64,000 nucleotides of DNA from Paenibacillus methanolicus. Its GTDB lineage: Bacteria; Bacillota; Bacilli; Paenibacillales; Paenibacillaceae. The notes beneath the pieces are model-generated. The model worked only from the letters and a program-made list of their open reading frames with translations. It was not told where the DNA came from and did no database searches. Position 1 is the first letter of the stretch. Each line of letters begins with the position of its first letter. Shown here one piece after another: positions 24,251-31,855 of the stretch. The position numbers were made by a program, and so were the translations under genes. The stretch lies in contig NZ_VNHS01000002.1 of assembly GCF_008124765.1 (NCBI RefSeq), positions 372,001 through 436,000 on the forward strand, written 5' to 3'.

Positions 24251-24844
24251 CTACTGTTCCCTCCGAAACCTGATAATCAAACCCATCACAGTATCAATCA
24301 GGAAGTGCGCCGCTATCGGCGCCCACAGCGTATCCGTCTGCTCGTAAATCCAACCTAAGCCGTAGCTGATCGAGAACACCAGCCCTGTCGGAATCCAATG
24401 CCGCAAATAGCGAACGTGAATAGCGGCGAATACAATGCTGGTCCAATACGGACCGATGAGATGCTGCACGCCTCCCCTGAATAAGGTTTCCTCGCAAACG
24501 GCGACAATAAACGACAGCAGTACGATGTGCCAGACCGCCCGGTTTCTAAATATGCGGTCATTCACGCCGCCGTCGTCGCCAACCTCTTCGGGGACGAATC
24601 GCGAGACGAGCAAATCGACGACGAGCACCGCCGCGGCCAAGCCGGCTCCCCAATAAAGGAAATCCCAAGCACCCGGACTGGAAAATAATAAAAATGGGTT
24701 TCCCCGCTGAAAAAATACCCATATCAAACCGATAATAAAAGTAACAGCTTGCGTGGCGTACAAATTGATGAGCAGCATGCGGTCGTCGATGTCGTCAATG
24801 GAGACGGTCCGCAATTTGAACTTGCTCAGGTCCAGCTTTTTCAT
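24251..24844 (-). CDS. ypbD: CPBP (CAAX/Abi) family intramembrane metalloprotease (YpbD-like)
   Basis: The protein has 197 residues with about six membrane helices. The Abi/CPBP motifs are EETLFRGGVQHLIG (EExxxR), FAAIHVRY (FxxxH) and PIAAHFLIDT (second histidine). These place it with glutamate-type or metal-dependent intramembrane CAAX proteases. The substrate is unknown. It heads the operon with the small membrane protein and the phosphoesterase, as in the B. subtilis ypbD cluster. Confidence 0.86.
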   Translation of the reverse strand: MKKLDLSKFKLRTVSIDDIDDRMLLINLYATQAVTFIIGLIWVFFQRGNPFLLFSSPGAWDFLYWGAGLAAAVLVVDLLVSRFVPEEVGDDGGVNDRIFRNRAVWHIVLLSFIVAVCEETLFRGGVQHLIGPYWTSIVFAAIHVRYLRHWIPTGLVFSISYGLGWIYEQTDTLWAPIAAHFLIDTVMGLIIRFRREQ

Positions 24845-24957
24845 ACATTACCGCCTGTCTAAGTAGGTTCGTATTTTCTTTTGATTTGAATTCCCCTATA
24901 CTAGTAGGACAATTGCTGCCGCGAAATTTGGCGAAAATTGGGACGAAGGAGATTACC

Positions 24958-25881
24958 ATGGAGAAACGACTAACCCGATCAGAACTCATTTTTAGCCTCG
25001 GTTTCATCTTTATGCTCGTCGTAGCCGTGGGCGCTTTCTTCTACGGAGCCAAGATCGGCGCCGAGAAGACCGAAGCGAAGTATGTAGAGCAGGCGAAACA
25101 TCTCACCGGCGCCGCGGCAAAGCCTGGCTCGTACCCTCAGCAAGATCTGGTCTCCTTCTATCATACTGTATTTTTACCTTATCGTGAATTTCAATCCGAG
25201 TGGTATAAGACGATGGAGAAGATGAACTCCGGCCAGCTCGCCGAGCCGGCATCGGCGCTAAAGGAGCTCTCGAGCCTCGCCAAACAGAAATACGCGCAAG
25301 CCCAGACGGCTTCCGTCGCCAGTTCTTCCCCGCTTCTGCAGCAAGCCCAGGTCGAGATTCTGAAAGGGCTGAAGCTGCTCGGCGAAGCCGCAAGCCGCGG
25401 CGCCGTGTCGTCCAAGGACGTCGAGACGGACGAGCTGCTCGTCGCGCTCAAGAAAGACTCCTACTATAAGGAAGGCGTCGAGCAACTCATGTCCGGCCAG
25501 CTGGACTACTACCAGTCCATGCTCCGTTGGAGCAACACGGTGAACAAGAAAATTCCGGCTACCTACGAGCCTGCGTCGATTCTCGGCATTAACCAGTGGA
25601 AAACGCTCCCCCTTACGGTGAAGAACAAGCTGATGGCCGATCACATGAAAGCGAGAATGCTCATGACGTCGTATTATCCGCAGGATCTGGTATCCGCGGT
25701 CGATGACTACATTATGTCGGGCGAAGCGGCCAAAATGAAAATGAAATCGGTCGATGCCGTCGTCGATTTGCTCGTCAACGCCAACGCCGTTCGTTCAGGC
25801 GATTTCCTGAGCAGCAAAGCGAAAGTATACGGGAAGGAAACGATCCCCCAGCTCCCCTTCTTCTATCCGGAAGAAAACTGA
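24958..25881 (+). CDS. Unknown membrane-anchored extracytoplasmic protein
   Basis: The protein has 307 residues, starting at ATG 24958 (MEKRLTRSELIFSLGFIFML) after AAGGAGA; an upstream in-frame ATG is unsupported. One N-terminal helix (about 11-30) is followed by a long, mostly helical domain without cysteines and with repeated ALKEL/KQK-type segments, likely outside the cell. It is divergently oriented to the ypbD-like gene. I recognise no family; the SD, codon use and length argue it is real. Confidence 0.7.
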   Translation: MEKRLTRSELIFSLGFIFMLVVAVGAFFYGAKIGAEKTEAKYVEQAKHLTGAAAKPGSYPQQDLVSFYHTVFLPYREFQSEWYKTMEKMNSGQLAEPASALKELSSLAKQKYAQAQTASVASSSPLLQQAQVEILKGLKLLGEAASRGAVSSKDVETDELLVALKKDSYYKEGVEQLMSGQLDYYQSMLRWSNTVNKKIPATYEPASILGINQWKTLPLTVKNKLMADHMKARMLMTSYYPQDLVSAVDDYIMSGEAAKMKMKSVDAVVDLLVNANAVRSGDFLSSKAKVYGKETIPQLPFFYPEEN

Positions 25882-25894
25882 TGCATTGGATCGC

Positions 25895-26221
25895 TCAATC
25901 GTATTGAAATCCCAGAAGTTCGGCTACGGCCGCCATTCCGCCTTCAACGTTGCGGAGGCGGCTGTAGCCTTTTTCGCTCATATAAGCGCAGACGCGGTCG
26001 CTCCGGATTCCATGGGCGCAGATTATATATAACTCTTCCTCCGGATCCAATTCGTCAAGACGGACCGGGATCGTCTGCATCGGTATCCAAGTCGATTGTT
26101 CCAAATGATAGTAATCCCATTCTTCTTTCTCGCGTACGTCGATAATTCGCGAACGTTTGATTTCGCCCGTTTCCAACGATTCGACAAATTTTTCAGAACT
26201 GATTTGCAGCCATTCTGCCAT
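25895..26221 (-). CDS. Rhodanese-like protein
   Basis: The protein has 108 residues from ATG 26221 (MAEWLQISSEKFVESL). It is a single rhodanese domain with IIDVREKEEWDYYHLEQS (the substrate-side motif) and active-site loop IICAHGIRSDRV, in which cysteine is the expected persulfide carrier. Stand-alone rhodaneses of this size move sulfane sulfur; the acceptor is unknown. It is convergent with the upstream plus-strand gene and divergent from serA. Confidence 0.87.
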   Translation of the reverse strand: MAEWLQISSEKFVESLETGEIKRSRIIDVREKEEWDYYHLEQSTWIPMQTIPVRLDELDPEEELYIICAHGIRSDRVCAYMSEKGYSRLRNVEGGMAAVAELLGFQYD

Positions 26222-26296
26222 GCGAAACACCTCGGTTTTTAGCCTTCATTTGCCCTTGATCATAACGAAATTTTCACAAATGGGCAAGTTTCGGCA

Positions 26297-26326
26297 TTGA
26301 TTTTATCCACAAGGTTGCTATAAAAT
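26297..26326 (+). promoter_or_regulatory. Sigma-A promoter for serA
   Basis: TTGATT (26297-26302) and a -10 in TATAAAAT (26319-26326); spacing is 16-18 depending on the register. Transcription should start near 26333, leaving a leader of about 250 nt before the serA ATG. Confidence 0.6.
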
Positions 26327-26431
26327 AGTAGAGACCATAGCAGTTCGGTGTTCGTAAAATCGAACATTCTCGGCATCTTTCGCCAAAACGTTCGAGTTTA
26401 CGGTCATGATTGAAGTGGATAGCATGCCAGA

Positions 26432-26470
26432 CTCTCGCCCCGCTCTACATAGCGGCTTGCGAGGGTTTTT
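26432..26470 (+). terminator. Intrinsic terminator within the serA leader (attenuator candidate)
   Basis: CTCTCGC pairs with GCGAGGG and CCGCT with AGCGG around a CTACAT loop; TTTTT follows. It lies between the predicted promoter and serA, with no other plus-strand gene to terminate, so conditional termination is likely. No T-box GGTGGNACC motif or known riboswitch core is seen in the leader (26333-26583). Confidence 0.55.
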
Positions 26471-26583
26471 AGCATATGCGACTCCGCCGCACCCGAATCA
26501 ATCCGCAGACTCGCTTGCTTTAAATCGTTAATCGGTCAAAGCAATGCCGGGACGCGGGAATAACGCTCAGGAGGCACGTTCAC

Positions 26584-28176
26584 ATGTTCAAAGTATTGGT
26601 ATCAGATCCGATCAGCGATCTCGGGATCCAGAAGCTTGTGGAAGCTACCGACGTCGCTGTTGACAAAAAACCCGGCCTTAGCGAGGATGAGCTCATCGCC
26701 ATTATCGGCGAATATGACGCCCTGCTGGTCCGCAGCCAAACACGGGTAACCGCCCGCGTCATGGAAGCAGGCAAACAGCTGAAGGTCGTCGGACGCGCTG
26801 GCGTCGGGGTCGACAATATCGACCTGGAAGCGGCAACGCAGCGCGGCATTATCGTGATCAACGCGCCAGATGGCAACACAATTACGACCTGTGAACACAC
26901 CTTCGCGATGATGATGGCGGTTGCGCGCCATATTCCTCAAGCCTATCTCAAGACGGTCGGCGGCGTATGGGACCGCAAATCGTTCGTCGGCGTCGAGCTT
27001 CGCGGCAAGGTGCTGGGCGTACTCGGCATGGGCCGCATCGGCAGCGAAGTCGCCAAGCGGGCCAAAGCGTTCGGCATGGACATCTGGGGCTACGACCCGT
27101 TCATGACGGAAGAACGCGCGGAGCAGCTGGGCATTCGCCTCTCCACCGTAGACGATATCGTCCGCAACGCTGATTTCATGACGGTACATACGCCGCTCAC
27201 GCCTGAGACGCGGCATATGATCGGAAGCGCCCAATTCGAAGTCATGAAGAAGGGCATGCGTATCGTCAACTGCGCGCGCGGCGGCATCATCGACGAGCTC
27301 GCGCTCGTGGAAGCGATCGACCAAGGCATCGTGGCCGGCGCGGCATTCGACGTATTCGAAGTCGAGCCTCCTGCTGCCGACCATCCGTTCCTGAATCATC
27401 CGAAAATCATCGTGACGCCGCACCTTGGCGCCTCTACCGTGGAAGCCCAAGAGAACGTTGCGATCGACGTATCCGAGCAAGTGCTGAACATTCTGCGCGA
27501 CGCGCCGTTCACGAACGCGGTGAACATGCCTCCGATTCCCGCAACGCTGCTGAAGACGCTGCAGCCGTACTTCGCACTCGGCGAGAAGCTCGGCAGCTTC
27601 GCGGCCCAGCTGACGGAAGGCGCGGTATCGGAGATTAAAGTCAGCTACTCCGGCGAACTGGCGGACGTGGATACGCAGCCGCTTACCCGCTACATCGTGC
27701 GCGGCGTGCTGGCTCACCACCTCGGTCGCGAGCAGGTAAACGTCGTCAACTCGATGCACCTGGCGAAGGAACGCAGCGTCAACATCATCGTCAACAAAAC
27801 GAAAGAATCGCGCGACTTTACGAACTTGGTCTCCGTCAGCCTTCGCACGAAGGCCGAAGAGCGTCTTGTCGCCGGGACGCTGCTGACCGGTTACGGTCCG
27901 CGCGTCGTGCAAATCGACAAGTTCCCGGTCGACGTCGCGCCGGAAGGCAATCTCGTGCTCGTCTCGCATAACGATAAACCGGGCATCATCGGTAAAATCG
28001 GTACGCTCTTCGGCAACAACGACGTCAACATCGCCACGATGCAAGTTGGCCGTCAGCTCGCCGGCGGCAGCGCCATCATGGTGCTCACCGTCGACAAAGC
28101 GGCGCCGAAGGAACTGCTCGCCGAAGTTACGGCATTGCCGGATTTGAACAAAGCAAAAGAGATCACTCTTTACTAA
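26584..28176 (+). CDS. serA: D-3-phosphoglycerate dehydrogenase
   Basis: The protein has 530 residues, a long-form (type 1) SerA. AGGAGG precedes the ATG. The NAD fold shows LGVLGMGRIGSEVAKRAKAFGM near residue 145. The catalytic set is CARGGIIDE with arginine, VEPPAADHPF with glutamate, and TPHLGAST with histidine. An intervening domain (about 320-450) precedes a C-terminal ACT domain (LVLVSHNDKPGIIGKIGTL) that senses serine in the family. It catalyses the first step of serine synthesis. A leader with its own terminator precedes it, and a strong terminator follows. Confidence 0.97.
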   Translation: MFKVLVSDPISDLGIQKLVEATDVAVDKKPGLSEDELIAIIGEYDALLVRSQTRVTARVMEAGKQLKVVGRAGVGVDNIDLEAATQRGIIVINAPDGNTITTCEHTFAMMMAVARHIPQAYLKTVGGVWDRKSFVGVELRGKVLGVLGMGRIGSEVAKRAKAFGMDIWGYDPFMTEERAEQLGIRLSTVDDIVRNADFMTVHTPLTPETRHMIGSAQFEVMKKGMRIVNCARGGIIDELALVEAIDQGIVAGAAFDVFEVEPPAADHPFLNHPKIIVTPHLGASTVEAQENVAIDVSEQVLNILRDAPFTNAVNMPPIPATLLKTLQPYFALGEKLGSFAAQLTEGAVSEIKVSYSGELADVDTQPLTRYIVRGVLAHHLGREQVNVVNSMHLAKERSVNIIVNKTKESRDFTNLVSVSLRTKAEERLVAGTLLTGYGPRVVQIDKFPVDVAPEGNLVLVSHNDKPGIIGKIGTLFGNNDVNIATMQVGRQLAGGSAIMVLTVDKAAPKELLAEVTALPDLNKAKEITLY

Positions 28177-28198
28177 TTCTTCATATGGCATTGTGCCG

Positions 28199-28229
28199 AG
28201 CGCTGTCTCCTCCGAGACGGCGCTTTTTT
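28199..28229 (+). terminator. Terminator after serA
   Basis: AGCGCTGTCTC-CTCC-GAGACGGCGCT followed by TTTTT on the plus strand, 22 nt beyond the stop. Confidence 0.88.
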
Positions 28230-28251
28230 GACATATCAAGCGGAGAATTCG

Positions 28252-28271
28252 CCCCCCCCCCCCCCCCCCCC
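28252..28271. repeat. 20-nt poly-C homopolymer
   Basis: An unbroken run of 20 C (20 G on the minus strand) sits between the serA terminator and the resE terminator. No other run near this length occurs in the window. It is outside any coding frame I support. Confidence 0.95.
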
Positions 28272-28346
28272 GCCCGGATGGTGGCAGAGTTTGTCGGGGT
28301 GCTGGTGTCGACGTTTTGGCCGAACAAGATTTGTCGGCTTGCTTCA

Positions 28347-28376
28347 ACAAAAAAAGCACACCGAATCGGTGTGCTT
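28347..28376 (-). terminator. Terminator after resE
   Basis: AAGCACACCGA and TCGGTGTGCTT pair tightly, then TTTTTTTG on the minus strand, 10 nt after the resE stop. Confidence 0.88.
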
Positions 28377-28385
28377 AAACAAATT

Positions 28386-29837
28386 CTAAGTCGCTTCGAC
28401 AGGAAGCAGCAGCGTGAAGGTGGTTCCTTGGCCGATCTTGCTTCGGGCTTCGATCTTGCCGCGATGCGCCTCGATAATGTTCTTGACGATCGCCAGGCCA
28501 AGCCCCGTGCCACCGCCGCCTGACGTAGCTCCGCGCTTGCGGGCTTTATCCGCCTTGTAGAAGCGTTCGAAGATGAAGGGCAAATCTTCTTCAGGAATGC
28601 CTTCGCCTTCATCGGCTATGCCTAACGACACCCAGCTTTTGCCTTCCAGGACGGTATAGCTGCCAGTCAGTCGGATGTTCGCCCCGGCGCTCGTATGCCG
28701 CAACGCATTGTCCAACAGGTTGGTCAGCACTTGCTCCAGCCGATCCTCGTCTCCTGCTTGGATATCCAGCTCTTCCTCGTCCATCGACAATTCCAGCTTG
28801 ATGCCCCGTTCTTTGGCATACACGTTGAACTTCCGGTGAACCCGGCGCAGCAGCGCCGACAAGTCGACATGAACCGGATTCATCTCCATATGTCCGGCTT
28901 CCATCCGGGCCAGATCCAGTAAATCCTTCACCAGTCGTCCCATGCGCAGCGATTCGTCGTGAATCACCTGCACGAGCTCCTGCCGCTCTTCGGGGGAGCT
29001 GGCAATGTCGTCCAGCAGCGCTTCGCTATAGCCCTGCAGCATGGAGAGCGGCGTCCGGATTTCGTGCGATACGTTCGCGACGAAATCGCGGCGAAGCTTC
29101 TCGAGCTTGGACTCCTCGGTGACGTCCCGCATGACGGCAACCGCGCCGCGAACGGATTCATGCGACTTCAGCGGAGCCATAACGATCGACCATACGCCGC
29201 TCTGGACATGGAGCTTGTCCGTCATATCCCGGCCTTTGCGAAGCACGTTCCGATAGATCTCGAATAGCGGGATGGGCACTTGATTGCGAACCCGGTATTT
29301 GCCCGACGCTTCCGCTTCGGACCAATCGAGCGCGCTCCACCGGTCCAGCAGCTGCTGACCGGGCGGGTTCGAAAGAATGACCGCCCCTTCCGCGTCAAAC
29401 GTGATCACCGCGTCCGCCATGCTGCGAAGCACGCTCGCCAAATGATCCTTCTCATGGTTCAAGTCACGGATAAGCGTATCCAGTTCCTGCGCCATATGGT
29501 TAAACGTATCTGCCAGGTCTCCAATCTCGTCGTTCGAACGAACGGAGACGCGCGTCCGGTACTCGCCGTTGGCGATCAGGTCCGCCGCTTTCTTCATCTG
29601 GATGAGCGGCTGCGTGATCTTCGTCGATAGAAAAAAGGCAAAAAAAGTGGACAACAGAAACCCGATTATGCACGTGTAAACGAACAGTACCTTGACCCGG
29701 TGCGAGGTCGTATCATCGAACTGCAAATCGATATACTGAAGCAGAAACCCGCCCAATATGAGCAGGACGACGGCTACCAGCCCGATGATCGTCATCCATA
29801 GCTTACCGACAACACTGCGCCATAGCGGTCCTAGCAT
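28386..29837 (-). CDS. resE: Sensor histidine kinase ResE, short-loop form
   Basis: The protein has 483 residues. TM1 (about 14-34) and TM2 (about 49-70) are separated by only some 14 residues, so the large extracytoplasmic domain of B. subtilis ResE is missing. A HAMP segment, a PAS domain (about 125-240), HisKA with FVANVSHEIRTPL and an HATPase with N-box NLLDNALRH and GTGLGLAIV follow. With ResD it controls aerobic/anaerobic respiration genes. Sensing must be via PAS, HAMP or membrane. It is the last gene of resABCDE and starts 3 nt after resD. Confidence 0.93.
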   Translation of the reverse strand: MLGPLWRSVVGKLWMTIIGLVAVVLLILGGFLLQYIDLQFDDTTSHRVKVLFVYTCIIGFLLSTFFAFFLSTKITQPLIQMKKAADLIANGEYRTRVSVRSNDEIGDLADTFNHMAQELDTLIRDLNHEKDHLASVLRSMADAVITFDAEGAVILSNPPGQQLLDRWSALDWSEAEASGKYRVRNQVPIPLFEIYRNVLRKGRDMTDKLHVQSGVWSIVMAPLKSHESVRGAVAVMRDVTEESKLEKLRRDFVANVSHEIRTPLSMLQGYSEALLDDIASSPEERQELVQVIHDESLRMGRLVKDLLDLARMEAGHMEMNPVHVDLSALLRRVHRKFNVYAKERGIKLELSMDEEELDIQAGDEDRLEQVLTNLLDNALRHTSAGANIRLTGSYTVLEGKSWVSLGIADEGEGIPEEDLPFIFERFYKADKARKRGATSGGGGTGLGLAIVKNIIEAHRGKIEARSKIGQGTTFTLLLPVEAT

Positions 29838-29840
29838 TGG

Positions 29841-30557
29841 TTACTTCGGAACCTCCAGCTTGTAGCCGACGCCCCACACGGTCGTGATCATGGAGGCCGC
29901 GTCCGGCGATACTTTGTTCAGCTTCTCGCGCAGCCGCTTCACGTGCGTATCGACCGTGCGAAGATCGCCGAAGAACTCGTAGTTCCAGACATCCTTCAGC
30001 AGCTCTTCGCGGGAGAATACTTTGTCCGGGGAAATCGCCAAATAATGCAGCAGTTCGTATTCCTTCGGCGTCAGGCTGACCTCGTGGCCGCCTGCCATGA
30101 CGCGGTGCGCATCATGCTCGATGATCAGATGCGGGAACACGATGTTATTGCTGGTGAGCGTCTCCTTCGACAGGAACGCGGTCGCCGACGAACGGCGTAG
30201 AATCGCCTTCACCCGGTAGATCACTTCGCGCGGGCTGAACGGCTTTACGACATAGTCGTCGGCGCCGACTTCAAACCCTTGCACGCGGTTCATCTCCTCG
30301 CCTTTGGCGGTGAGCATGATTACCGGCGTCGCCTTCACCTGACGGAGCCGGGAACACACCTCGATGCCGTCAATGCCGGGGAGCATGACGTCAAGCAGGA
30401 TGAGATCAAAATCTTTGCCGCTGGCCATCCGAAGCGCGCTTTCCCCGTCTTCCGCTTCTTCGATGACGTAACCTTCCTTCTCCAAGTACATTTTCAACAA
30501 TCTGCGGATACGTTCTTCATCGTCTACGACGAGAATACGGTGCTGCTGTTCGGACAT
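29841..30557 (-). CDS. resD: Response regulator ResD
   Basis: The protein has 238 residues, OmpR/PhoB type. The receiver domain has acidic pocket VVDDEE, phosphorylation site LILLDVMLPG, MLTAKG and VVKPF. The C-terminal winged helix (about 135-235) ends TTVWGVGYKLEVPK. ResD activates cytochrome assembly and nitrate/nitrite respiration genes under low oxygen in B. subtilis. It is 32 nt downstream of resC and 3 nt upstream of resE. Confidence 0.95.
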   Translation of the reverse strand: MSEQQHRILVVDDEERIRRLLKMYLEKEGYVIEEAEDGESALRMASGKDFDLILLDVMLPGIDGIEVCSRLRQVKATPVIMLTAKGEEMNRVQGFEVGADDYVVKPFSPREVIYRVKAILRRSSATAFLSKETLTSNNIVFPHLIIEHDAHRVMAGGHEVSLTPKEYELLHYLAISPDKVFSREELLKDVWNYEFFGDLRTVDTHVKRLREKLNKVSPDAASMITTVWGVGYKLEVPK

Positions 30558-30589
30558 GGCGTACCGGCCCCTTTACGACTTTAGTCTAA

Positions 30590-31855
30590 TTATTCTACGC
30601 CCGCGTACGAGTGCAGGCCGACAAGTACAAGATTGACACCCACGAGGGTAAACATGACGACGATAAATCCGATGACCGCAAGCCAAGCCGACTTCTCGCC
30701 GTGCCATCCGCGGGAAAGACGCAGATGCAGGTAAGCCGTGTAGTACAGCCACGTGATGAGCGCCCATACTTCCTTCGGATCCCAGCCCCAGAATCGCGAC
30801 CAAGCCAGATAAGCCCAAATCATCGCGAAGATGAGACCGCCCAGCGTAAAGATCGGATAGCCGATGGCGATGATCCGGTAGCTGATTTCGTCCAGGTCGT
30901 CTGGATCCATCCCCCGCGTGAGCGGATGAATGACCGCGCCGATCGGTTTGCGAATGATGATCCGAATTATGGCGTAGAGAATAAGGCCAATAATAATCGA
31001 CCATACGATCGTATTCCACTTGCGCGCGGCATCGACGCCTTTCATCCAATGCGGCGTCTCGAATACGCCGTCCTTCAAGCCGAGGAACGAATCCATCTCC
31101 TGAACTTGGCTATTATAGGGTTTGAAGATCGGCGGCAGCTTATATGCGACCGTGTCGGTCTCGGTGCTCTCGACGCCCGCGTCGCTAATGTGTACGTTCT
31201 CTTGCAGGAATGTGGCCTCATAGCCGGCCGCGCGGAAACCGAATACGCTGATCAAATAACCGACCATTATTACCGCGATGACCATCAGCACCTCGACCCA
31301 ACGCTGGGAACGGCGGGCGCGCGGCCCTTTCTCCCGGAAGTCGACGATGCGCAACAGCTGCAGCAACGCGACCGCGAAGCCGACCGCGAGGAACGCTTCG
31401 CCGAGCGCGACCGTCGTGACGTGAATTTTCAGCCACGGCGATTGGAGCGCCGGAATGAGGGGCTGCACTTCCTGCGGGAAAACCATCGCGTACGCGACGA
31501 TAATTACGGTGAGCGGCAGCGTGAATAGGCCGATCAAATGCTTCCGGTAGATGGCATACGTCACGACGAACGCGAGCATAATCATCATGGCGAAGAACGA
31601 CATGAACTCGTACATGTTGCTCGTCGGAATATGACCGCCGCCGATCCAGCGCGTAATGAACGACGTCGCATGGCTAACCAAGCCAAGCAGGGAGATCGCG
31701 TACGATATTCTGCCCCACTTGCGGATGTGCTTCTCGGGATCCCGTTTGGTCAACCGCGCGCCCGCGATCGTTACCCCGTATGAGATAAACCCGAGACAAT
31801 ATAGGAAGAACGCGACGAGAAAAACGTCGCTGCTGAAATTAAGCAAAGCGTTCAA
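30590..31855 (-). CDS. resC: Cytochrome c biogenesis protein ResC (CcsA/CcsB family)
   Basis: The protein has 421 residues. The start is a TTG at 31855 that overlaps the resB stop (TTGA), with GGAGG upstream, so translation is coupled. It has many membrane helices. The tryptophan-rich haem-binding signature of CcsA-type proteins is WAYLAWSRFWGWDPKEVWALITW near residue 335. Histidines flank it (HLRLSRGWHGEKS), as expected for haem ligands. With ResB it exports haem and attaches it to apocytochrome c. Confidence 0.95.
   Translation of the reverse strand: MNALLNFSSDVFLVAFFLYCLGFISYGVTIAGARLTKRDPEKHIRKWGRISYAISLLGLVSHATSFITRWIGGGHIPTSNMYEFMSFFAMMIMLAFVVTYAIYRKHLIGLFTLPLTVIIVAYAMVFPQEVQPLIPALQSPWLKIHVTTVALGEAFLAVGFAVALLQLLRIVDFREKGPRARRSQRWVEVLMVIAVIMVGYLISVFGFRAAGYEATFLQENVHISDAGVESTETDTVAYKLPPIFKPYNSQVQEMDSFLGLKDGVFETPHWMKGVDAARKWNTIVWSIIIGLILYAIIRIIIRKPIGAVIHPLTRGMDPDDLDEISYRIIAIGYPIFTLGGLIFAMIWAYLAWSRFWGWDPKEVWALITWLYYTAYLHLRLSRGWHGEKSAWLAVIGFIVVMFTLVGVNLVLVGLHSYAGVE

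Noticed and set aside
26406..26531. Short leader-peptide frame (about 41 codons, five serines) before serA
   Set aside because: It has no ribosome site and the serine codons are not clustered; reported only as part of the leader.
26333..26583. T-box or PurR control of serA
   Set aside because: No GGTGGNACC T-box sequence is present. A single CGAACATT resembles half a PurR box, but the partner spacing is wrong.
26602..28359. 585-residue open frame antisense to serA
   Set aside because: It mirrors a fully conserved serA, has arginine/valine/histidine-rich composition typical of GC-rich antisense frames, and no ribosome site.
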